NCBI GenBank assembly: GCA_031430875.1
Contig: JANPCI010000489.1
Location: 1 to 47,436 of the forward strand
Origin: Sva-07 sp031430875
GTDB lineage: Bacteria; Actinomycetota; Acidimicrobiia; Acidimicrobiales; Ilumatobacteraceae
DNA: 47,436 nt
Reading direction: 5' to 3'
The stretch's first letter is position 1. Each line of letters starts with the position of its first letter. Shown piece by piece: positions 41,085-47,436 of the stretch. The notes below the pieces were generated by a model, which was given only the letters and a program-made list of their open reading frames with translations, searched no databases and was not told where the DNA came from. Both the position numbers and the translations under genes were made by a program.

Positions 41085-41672
41085 ATGAGTCGCCAATATT
41101 TCTCGGAGACGATCGCGTGGGCAACCGCGTCCGGTACCGCTGTCGCGAACAGCACGACCGAAACGATCCTGTTCCCGAACTTGACGGTCCCGGCGAACTA
41201 CCAGCAGGACGGCCGTCTGTTGCGCCTCACCGCGTACGGTGCATGGGGCAACGTCGTGACGGCAGCGCCGACACTCCAGTTCCGTCTTCGTTGGGGTGGT
41301 GTCGCCGGTACCGTCATGGCGGCGACGGGTGCCATCAACACCTCCACCACTGCACAGGGTGGTGGCGCGTCGATGACGGCGCTGTGGGAACTCGAAGCGA
41401 TCATCCAGATCCGATCGAACGGTTCGGCCGGTACTGCGATGACGAACGGCCGGGCGACTCTGTTCACCGCGACCGCTCCGACTGTCGCGACCGTGACCAA
41501 CCTCGGCACCGTCGCGCCTCTGGTGTCCGGTGCAACTGGTGGGTCGACCCCGGTGGTGTCCACCCTCGACTTGACGGCCGACACTGGGTTGTCGCTCACG
41601 ATCGCATGGTCCGCAGCAAACGCCGCGAACTCGATCCGTGGCGACAACTACTTACTTGAATCCTTGAACTGA
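41085..41672 (+). CDS. fibre-region beta protein
   Basis: 195 residues, Ser/Thr/Ala-rich beta sandwich pattern (LRLTAYGAWGNVVTAAPTLQFRLRW). Similar in plan to phage fibre head domains. The next gene follows after 12 bp with GAGGAGG. Confidence 0.6.
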   Translation: MSRQYFSETIAWATASGTAVANSTTETILFPNLTVPANYQQDGRLLRLTAYGAWGNVVTAAPTLQFRLRWGGVAGTVMAATGAINTSTTAQGGGASMTALWELEAIIQIRSNGSAGTAMTNGRATLFTATAPTVATVTNLGTVAPLVSGATGGSTPVVSTLDLTADTGLSLTIAWSAANAANSIRGDNYLLESLN

Positions 41673-41684
41673 GGAGGGGCCGGA

Positions 41685-42407
41685 ATGGCACTCCTCGGAC
41701 GCTGGAAGTTGACCGAAGGCACGGGGACCACCGCTGCTGATTCGTCCGGTAACGGCCGCACAGCGACGCTGCGCAACACGACGACGTGGGCTAACAGTTC
41801 CCGGTACGGGGGAGGGCCAGCGCTCAGCCTTCCCCAAGTCGATAACTCAATCGCGTCGGTCGAGAACGACGCCACCATCGCTGCACTGACTGCTGTGTCG
41901 TTTGGTGGCTGGTGCAGGTACTCCGGGTCGGGTGCAAACAACTACGCCCTGATGTCGAAGCAGGATGGTGTGCTCGGCAACACGGATGACGAGTTCACCG
42001 TGTTTTACAACGGGCCGACCCCGCAGTGGGTTGTTCTTGTTAAGACCACGGACGGCGGCATTTTCACGACTTTGAGCACCGGCGTCTCCATGCCGTCGAA
42101 CGTATGGACACACATCTTCGTGACGTACTCGAATCCGGGCGGCCTGAAGTTCTATATGGACGGGAACCTGCGGGGAAGCGTTGCGTCGCAAAGCGCGAAC
42201 CTGGTGTTGTCCGCTACGACGAAGATCATCATCGGCGGCAACGCGAACGCTACCATCGACCGTGGAGCCAACACGGCACAAGAAACTTGGAACGGCCTCA
42301 TCTCCGACGTGCAGCTCCACGACGTGGCTCTCACCGCAACAGATGTTCGGTATGCGATGAGCGAGTCCGACTCCTTCCGGCCGACAACGTTCGGTGGGTG
42401 GCGCTGA
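41685..42407 (+). CDS. LamG/concanavalin A-like lectin domain protein
   Basis: 240 residues. Matches the laminin-G-3 type: LLGRWKLTEGTGTTAADSSGNGRTATL at the N-terminus, SFGGWCRYSG, WTHIFVTYSNPGGLKFYMDG in the middle, and SDVQLHDVALTATDV at the end. Such jelly-roll lectins bind surface glycans, so this is a likely adsorption protein. Confidence 0.85.
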   Translation: MALLGRWKLTEGTGTTAADSSGNGRTATLRNTTTWANSSRYGGGPALSLPQVDNSIASVENDATIAALTAVSFGGWCRYSGSGANNYALMSKQDGVLGNTDDEFTVFYNGPTPQWVVLVKTTDGGIFTTLSTGVSMPSNVWTHIFVTYSNPGGLKFYMDGNLRGSVASQSANLVLSATTKIIIGGNANATIDRGANTAQETWNGLISDVQLHDVALTATDVRYAMSESDSFRPTTFGGWR

Positions 42408-43099
42408 TGGCCACACGTTTCTATCTCCCGGCAGAGGGCTCCGGCACGCCCGCCACGTCCCCGGCGTTCGATGCCGCCTGGGAGCAGAACGGCCAGGCGA
42501 CACGTCTCCGGTTGCTACGCAAGAACCAGCTCGCGTCGCTCTCGACGTTGGCCGACACCGGCACGCGCACGGTGCCGATCACGACGACACAAGACATCCT
42601 CTGCAATCAGTGGGTGAGTGATCCGATCCGGGCGCAGAGGATCACTGGCACCGTGTCCGCCGTTGTGCGCGTCCTCGAATCGACCGTGGACGCGAACGTC
42701 ACCTTGGCTTTCGTGATGCGGGTCCTCGGGCTCGACGGCACTGTCCGGGGCACCATGTTCTCGGTGTTCGGCACCGGGACTGAGTATGCGGTCACCGCAG
42801 CGACACGCATCGTCGCTTCTTCCGCTGTCACCGCTGTTACCGCACTGACCGGGGATCGGCTCGTGGTCGAGATTGGCTCCCGGGCAACCGCACCGGCGAG
42901 CGCGCAGACATACACGATGAGGTTCGGGACTTCGGCGGCAACCGACTTCGCACTCACCGCAGCGTTGACAACCGACCTGAATCCGTGGGTGGAACTGTCG
43001 CAAGACATCTACGACGACCGTCCAGAAAACGGCAAAGGCGTATCGTCGGTGAGTGCCGGTGTTATCTCGGTGACCGAGCGCACCAGGACGTGGGGTTGA
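42407..43099 (+). CDS. fibre-region structural protein
   Basis: 230 residues from ATG 42407 (TGATG overlap). Starts TRFYLPAEGSGTPATSPAF, followed by a beta sandwich (GTVSAVVRVLESTVDANVTLAFVMRVL). Recurrent in actinophage adhesion cassettes by my recollection; precise role unknown. Confidence 0.65.
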   Translation: MATRFYLPAEGSGTPATSPAFDAAWEQNGQATRLRLLRKNQLASLSTLADTGTRTVPITTTQDILCNQWVSDPIRAQRITGTVSAVVRVLESTVDANVTLAFVMRVLGLDGTVRGTMFSVFGTGTEYAVTAATRIVASSAVTAVTALTGDRLVVEIGSRATAPASAQTYTMRFGTSAATDFALTAALTTDLNPWVELSQDIYDDRPENGKGVSSVSAGVISVTERTRTWG

Positions 43100-43100
43100 C

Positions 43101-43844
43101 ATGGCTTTGTCCACACCTACCGTCCTTACTTCTGGCATGGAGGATGTTGTTGCTACAACGTGGGCGACGGGAGCGAGCGCGGTCGTTCCGACGCAGGTCG
43201 GCTCGTTGTTGTTGGCGTTCGGGTCGTATGCGGCAGTCGGCGCTCCAGGAAACGTGACGTGTGCAGACACCGGACAAGTGTTGACCTGGCGGCGAATTCA
43301 TGCTGCCGGTCCTGCTGCCTTATACGCTAATGCCGTGGCGTTCTGGGCCGTCGCCTGGACCACGGCGGCGATGACGGTGACCTTCACCTCGGTGTCGGGC
43401 GACAAACACGCTTGGGCCATTGTCGAAATCACGGGCCAGCATCGACGGTTTCCTGTCGCCTCTATTGGAGGGCCGTCGTCCGCAGTAACGCCTAATGACG
43501 GTAATCTTGACGTGACATTATCGACCCCGCCGCTGTCTTCATCGGTCGTGTTTGGATCTGCCTGTATCGATACGACCGGGGCGGGAGCTTACACGGCAAC
43601 GGTGGGATCGGGCTGGACTTCGCTAATAACCCAGTCCACATCATCTATCTACGGCGGGAACATTCAATACCGAACGGGTACCACGTCGACTTCTGTGCCG
43701 TGGGTGGATGTCGAAGCAACTGGCGTAGCATCGGCCAACGGCACGTCTATAGCTTTCGAGGTCCGGGACCGTGCCGACGCATCGTTCCCGCTGCTCGCCC
43801 GTTCTGGCCGTCCTGCACCGTTCAAGCCTGGCAACGCGAGGTAG
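43101..43844 (+). CDS. fibre-region structural protein
   Basis: 247 residues, beta-rich (GSLLLAFGSYAAV, TVTFTSVSGDKHAWAIVEI). Pattern similar to fibre beta-sandwich proteins, ending in a basic Pro-rich tail. Base composition is a little less GC-rich than its neighbours in the last third, which hints at recent exchange. Confidence 0.6.
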   Translation: MALSTPTVLTSGMEDVVATTWATGASAVVPTQVGSLLLAFGSYAAVGAPGNVTCADTGQVLTWRRIHAAGPAALYANAVAFWAVAWTTAAMTVTFTSVSGDKHAWAIVEITGQHRRFPVASIGGPSSAVTPNDGNLDVTLSTPPLSSSVVFGSACIDTTGAGAYTATVGSGWTSLITQSTSSIYGGNIQYRTGTTSTSVPWVDVEATGVASANGTSIAFEVRDRADASFPLLARSGRPAPFKPGNAR

Positions 43845-43850
43845 CGGGCC

Positions 43851-46547
43851 GTGAGTTTCCGGCAGCAACGCTCCCCCCGCTTCCAGAATCCGCAAGGATC
43901 AGCGCCCAGCACTCCGACCGCACCGGCGACAGGCCAAAGCGGTGTCGTCGTCGGCGGTTCTGCGGCCGCGTCAACAGCACGAACCCTTGCGCCTGTCTCG
44001 AGGGTGATGGTCACGTCGAACTCGGTCAGTACGAAGGCTTCAACGACGGTCGGTTCGTCGCCGCTGGTTGTTCGAGGGCTCGCCGGAACAGCGAAAAGCG
44101 TTCCCGCCGCAACTCTTTCGCCGATCATGCTCCGGGGGCTTGTGTCGGCACAGAAAAGTGCGCCAACAACTGGCGCGTCACCGGCAATCGTAAGAGCAGT
44201 GAACGTTGTGGGCAAGGCCACGACGACCGCCACTGCGTCACCCGTGATGGTCCGGACCTTGGCCGCGGCGAGCAAGGCGACTGCCGCTGAGCCGGTCGCG
44301 CTAGTCCTGGTGCGAACGTTGGCCGCAGCGTCGAAGGCAACCACAGCGGCACCGGTCGCCCGCGTCCTCGCCCGTAGCCTTGTCGGAGCCTCGAAGGCAA
44401 CCACGGCGATCGGCATATCGCCAGTACTTCTACGCTCCATCGCAGCGGCGGCGAAGGCGACCACAGCCGCGTCTTCGTCGCCGATCATCGTCCGGGCGTT
44501 GGCGGCGGCAACGAAGGCAACTACAGCGGCCGGCGTGTCGCGTGCCACTCTCAACGGGAATGCGACGGCATCGAGGGCCGTGGCCGCGCTGGGCGCTTCG
44601 CCGATCATCGTCCGCACCCTTGCCGCCGCGACGAAGGCGACCACCACGGCAACTGCATCGCCCGTGACCGTCCGAACCCTGGCTGCTGCGGCCAAGGCAA
44701 CCACCGCTGCGCCGATAGCCCGCGTGCTCGCTCGAACGCTTGCCGCCGCGACAAAGGCGACGACTACGGCAGCCGTAGCTCGGCTCGCTGTCTCTTCGAC
44801 GAGCGCCGCAGCGAAGGTGACGACGACGGCCTCCTCGTCGCTCGTTACGGTCCGAACGTTGGCCGCTGCGGCGAAGGCAACAACTGCCGCCACGATTTCC
44901 CCTGTCCTGGTTCGGAGCCTCGCAGCGACGGCGAAGGCAACCACCGCGGCGCCGGTTTCGCCGGTCGTCGTCCGTTCACTTGCCGCGGCTTCGAAGGCGA
45001 CCACGGCGGCGGCCGTAGCGCGCCTCATGGCCCGAAGCCTCGCAGCGGCAGCCAAAGCGACCACCACGGCAGCGTCGTCGCCCGTTGCCCCCCGGAGCTT
45101 GGCCGCAGCAACGAAGGCGACCGTTACCGCGGTCGTGTCACCTGTCATCGTTCGCACATTGGCCTCAGCCTTGAAGGCGACGACTGCGGCGCCGGTCGGT
45201 CGCCTGATTGTCCGCACGCTTGCCGCGGCGAGCAAGGCAACCACCGTGGCGGCTGCGTCTCCGGTGACCGTCCGTGCTCTTGCCGCTGCTTCGAAGGCGT
45301 CGTCATCGGCGCCGGTCGCGCGCCTCGTTGTGGCTTCGACCTCAGCCATAGCAAAGGTCGCTGTTGCGGTCAGCTCGTCACGAGTATTCGTTCGCAGCCT
45401 CAATGTCGCAACGAAGGCCGCTTCGACCGTTAGTTCGTCGCTTCTGGCCGCCGGCTCGATGTCTGCGGCCACGAAAGCGGCGACGGTTGCGAGTCAAACT
45501 CGTGCCTCGACGTCAGCAACGAGTTCGGTCACGAAAGCGCCATCCGTCGCGGCTTCGTCCCGAGCCGTCGCTGGCTCCTCGACTTCGGTGGCGAAGGCAT
45601 CGGTGGCCACCGGCATTGCGCGCATCCAACTGCTCGCCTCGACCGTCGCCACCCGGGCAACGACCGCCGCCCCGGTGGCACGCGTTCTGCTTACCGGTTT
45701 CGCAGCAGCCGCAAAGGGAATCCCCTCCACCGCCTCTTCAAGCCTCGCCTCAACATCGTCGAGTTCGGCGGCGAAAGGATCCGGGGTAGCCGGCTCTTCT
45801 CGAATCACGCCGACGTCGATCTCTTCGCTTGTGGCACCCACGGTCGTAACGGCGGTCAGCCGAATCGTGGCCAGCTCAGCGGGCCAAGTCGTCGCTGCCT
45901 CCGTCGTGAACGCTGTCAGCGCCATCACACTCCGATCGTCGACGGCCGCGTCGAAGATCACGGCCGTCGTTGCTGCGAGCTCGGTTTCTTTGCGCTCTGC
46001 CGTCGCCGCTGCACGATCCCTCCCGGTGAGCCTGACAAGCCGATCTCTGATTCGATCCGCCACGGACATCACCAAGGCCGCAAGCGCCGGTGCCAGCGCA
46101 ACCGTTTCGCCGTCGTCGACCACGACCGTCGTGCGCTCCGTCAGCACGACAGCGCAGTCCGCGATCATGGCGTTGGCTTTGAGCGTCACTGATCGATCGA
46201 GGGCCGTCGCCGGTTCGGCTAGGGCAGCGCTCGCCGGTCGTGGCGCAGCCGCCAGTTCCGTCGATGTTGCCGCCAAGATCTTCGCATCGATATTGGCGAA
46301 AGCCGGTGTCGACAGGTCCTCGCGGGTCGCTTCCTCGTCCGCTGTCGTACCGAGGGCGTCGTCGGCGGCGGCGACCAATGCCGGCTCGATCAGCGCGTCG
46401 ACATCGCTGGTTGTTCGTAGCAGCGATACGTCGAGGTGGATTGTGGCAACGATCAAGCGGTGGACCGGGTCGGTGTGGGCTCCAGCAATTGCGAAGCGCT
46501 GGAACGGATCGTCGTGGGTTGCGGCCATTGCTCGGCGCCGGGTCTGA
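43851..46547 (+). CDS. giant 20-residue-repeat tail fibre protein
   Basis: 898 residues from GTG 43851. N-terminal 40 residues disordered. From about residue 45 to 855 a 20-residue period dominates, roughly 40 units of the kind VRTLAAASKATTAAPVARVL, with Lys at position 9 and small residues elsewhere; the last 15 or so units are degenerate. C-terminus has two copies of a KRWnGSxWVxAxA motif common at the end of phage tail proteins. Probably a trimeric fibrous shaft, maybe a beta-spiral or beta-solenoid. Confidence 0.8.
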   Translation: MSFRQQRSPRFQNPQGSAPSTPTAPATGQSGVVVGGSAAASTARTLAPVSRVMVTSNSVSTKASTTVGSSPLVVRGLAGTAKSVPAATLSPIMLRGLVSAQKSAPTTGASPAIVRAVNVVGKATTTATASPVMVRTLAAASKATAAEPVALVLVRTLAAASKATTAAPVARVLARSLVGASKATTAIGISPVLLRSIAAAAKATTAASSSPIIVRALAAATKATTAAGVSRATLNGNATASRAVAALGASPIIVRTLAAATKATTTATASPVTVRTLAAAAKATTAAPIARVLARTLAAATKATTTAAVARLAVSSTSAAAKVTTTASSSLVTVRTLAAAAKATTAATISPVLVRSLAATAKATTAAPVSPVVVRSLAAASKATTAAAVARLMARSLAAAAKATTTAASSPVAPRSLAAATKATVTAVVSPVIVRTLASALKATTAAPVGRLIVRTLAAASKATTVAAASPVTVRALAAASKASSSAPVARLVVASTSAIAKVAVAVSSSRVFVRSLNVATKAASTVSSSLLAAGSMSAATKAATVASQTRASTSATSSVTKAPSVAASSRAVAGSSTSVAKASVATGIARIQLLASTVATRATTAAPVARVLLTGFAAAAKGIPSTASSSLASTSSSSAAKGSGVAGSSRITPTSISSLVAPTVVTAVSRIVASSAGQVVAASVVNAVSAITLRSSTAASKITAVVAASSVSLRSAVAAARSLPVSLTSRSLIRSATDITKAASAGASATVSPSSTTTVVRSVSTTAQSAIMALALSVTDRSRAVAGSARAALAGRGAAASSVDVAAKIFASILAKAGVDRSSRVASSSAVVPRASSAAATNAGSISASTSLVVRSSDTSRWIVATIKRWTGSVWAPAIAKRWNGSSWVAAIARRRV
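43983..46420 (+). repeat. 60-bp degenerate tandem repeat array
   Basis: DNA basis of the fibre repeats: units of 60 bp, most with GCGAAGGCAACCACAGC-like cores. Similarity is highest between 44220 and 45300. No deletion or frameshift visible, and all units stay in frame. Confidence 0.8.
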
Positions 46548-46589
46548 TCCGACGATCAGCCGCCACCCACCTACCGTCGCCTAGTTTTG

Positions 46590-46604
46590 TGAGAATGGTT
46601 CTCG
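46590..46604. promoter_or_regulatory. late dyad element 7 (TGAGAATGGTTCTCG)
   Basis: 10 of 14 matches; contains the ATG of the next gene at 46595. TAGTTT (46582-46587) begins 13 bp before that ATG, as for the portal. Confidence 0.6.
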
Positions 46605-47143
46605 GAGACATTGGCGGTGCCGGCAACCCGGCGGCCCTCGGATTCATGGCGACGCTGATCGCCGCAGCGTTCGGCGCAGGGTTGCTGTTCTGGCGGTCAA
46701 CGAACGCGCAGATCCGCGCCAACGCGAAACTTGCCACGGCCCAGGCCGACAAGACCGAGGAAGAACGGCGGGGCGTGGCGACCGACAACGCGAAAGACCT
46801 GATCGCTCTCATGGAGAGTGTGATGTCGAAACAGAACGCCCGTTTCGAGCTCGAGGTCGGCCAGATGAAAGTTCAGGCCGACCACATGACCACAGCGTCT
46901 CTCCGAGACAAAGAAACGATCGATTCCCTACGCCAACTACTGAACGAAGCAACGCAGCGACACGAATCGGCGATGGCGGCGGAACGGGAGCGCTGCGACA
47001 TGCAGATGGCCGAACTCCACCTACGCATCGACCTGCTCACCAAAAAAGTCGAGTCGAACTCGACACGAATCACCGACATCAACGTCGGCGGATCCGGCCT
47101 CCTGGACACCCCGTTCATCATCACGCACGCAGAACCCCAGTAA
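46595..47143 (+). CDS. membrane-anchored coiled-coil protein, lysis-cassette candidate
   Basis: 182 residues from ATG 46595, inside dyad element 7; an ATG at 46646 is an alternative. Residues 9-31 form one membrane helix (AALGFMATLIAAAFGAGLLFW). Residues 40-165 are a long charged coiled coil. Followed by the holin gene after 21 bp. May be a holin-associated or spanin-like protein, or a tail-assembly anchor. Confidence 0.65.
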   Translation: MVLGDIGGAGNPAALGFMATLIAAAFGAGLLFWRSTNAQIRANAKLATAQADKTEEERRGVATDNAKDLIALMESVMSKQNARFELEVGQMKVQADHMTTASLRDKETIDSLRQLLNEATQRHESAMAAERERCDMQMAELHLRIDLLTKKVESNSTRITDINVGGSGLLDTPFIITHAEPQ

Positions 47144-47164
47144 CCCACCAACGAAGGAATCAAC

Positions 47165-47436
47165 ATGCTTGCCGCCGCCTCACTCAACATCAACGCAGTG
47201 ATCGTCAGCTTCCTCCTCGGATCACTCCTCCCGTTCATCCACGACGCACTCGTCAAACTCGGCGCCTCCGCGAAAGTCAAGTCCGCCGTCGCGATCTTGC
47301 TTTCCGCGCTCGGGTCGTTCCTCCAATCCGCCCTCCGACCCGACGGATCCGCCGTGATCTCAACAGCGACACTCAGCTCGTTCTTCATCATCCTCATCAC
47401 CAGCCGCAACGCCTACAAGCAGTACCAGGCGCTCGG
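47165..47436 (+). CDS. holin, 3' end outside window
   Basis: 90 complete codons are visible from ATG 47165, with GAAGGA upstream. Hydrophobic segments at about residues 10-28 (AVIVSFLLGSLLPFIHDAL), 40-58 (AVAILLSALGSFLQSAL) and 66-80 (LSSFFIILITS), separated by short charged loops, a holin layout common in actinophages. It would time lysis by opening the inner membrane. No endolysin is visible before the edge, so it probably follows. Confidence 0.75.
   Translation, partial: MLAAASLNINAVIVSFLLGSLLPFIHDALVKLGASAKVKSAVAILLSALGSFLQSALRPDGSAVISTATLSSFFIILITSRNAYKQYQAL

Noticed and set aside
43664..45472. 602-residue open frame on the minus strand opposite the repeat fibre
   Set aside because: It is the complement of an in-frame GC-rich repeat array and shows only mirrored low-complexity sequence. 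The plus-strand protein has recognisable ends and neighbours.
43983..46420. CRISPR-like array
   Set aside because: Repeats are 60 bp, coding, degenerate and without distinct spacers; they are protein repeats.

Overview
This window is most of the genome of a tailed double-stranded DNA phage with siphovirus morphology (long non-contractile tail), probably infecting an actinobacterium. Evidence: GC-rich DNA, many GTG starts, start/stop overlaps of the ATGA, GTGA and TGATG kind at most junctions, two WhiB-family genes (a family known from Actinobacteria and their phages), and a canonical order of terminase, portal, scaffold, capsid, tail, fibres and holin. The exact host cannot be named from the sequence. 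No integrase, C1-type repressor or tRNA gene was seen. No DNA polymerase, primase or helicase was recognised. The window starts inside one gene and ends inside a holin gene, so both genome ends are missing.

Left arm (1-10558, plus strand): one tightly packed operon of about 26 small genes. The recognisable products act on DNA or gene expression: DPPY-motif DNA methyltransferase, winged-helix replication initiator-like protein (with iteron-like repeats inside its gene), two WhiB-like proteins, RusA-like resolvase, DUF5131/Gp37-Gp68 protein, ASCH-like protein, and a small exported lysozyme-like protein. Many others are short Cys-rich, probably zinc-binding proteins. This arm runs tail to tail into the next and overlaps it by 18 bp.

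Middle arm (10541-18683, minus strand): about 19 genes, almost all unrecognised. Exceptions are a DUF932 protein, several zinc ribbons, and a 109-residue protein matching only the C-terminal domain of the DNA polymerase sliding clamp. Three copies of a 35-bp repeat sit in its two larger non-coding gaps.

Control region (18684-19241): a non-coding divergent spacer, rich in short inverted and direct repeats, separates the minus-strand arm from the late genes.

Right arm (19242-47436, plus strand): late genes. It starts with an IS1595-type transposase DNA-binding domain without its catalytic domain, then a basic-tailed putative small terminase, large terminase, portal, scaffold, decoration protein, major capsid protein, head-tail connectors, tail tube, frameshifted tail assembly chaperones (GGGAAAA plus hairpin), a 1229-residue tape measure, tail-tip proteins, an adhesion cassette (Ig-like, LamG-like, a 20-residue-repeat fibre), a membrane-anchored coiled-coil protein and a holin. 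One minus-strand gene is inserted between terminase and portal. A 15-bp dyad resembling the 7-1-7 operator of Fur-family regulators occurs seven times, each time at a non-overlapping junction before a late gene. It is probably the late-gene control element and is the most striking unexplained signal here.
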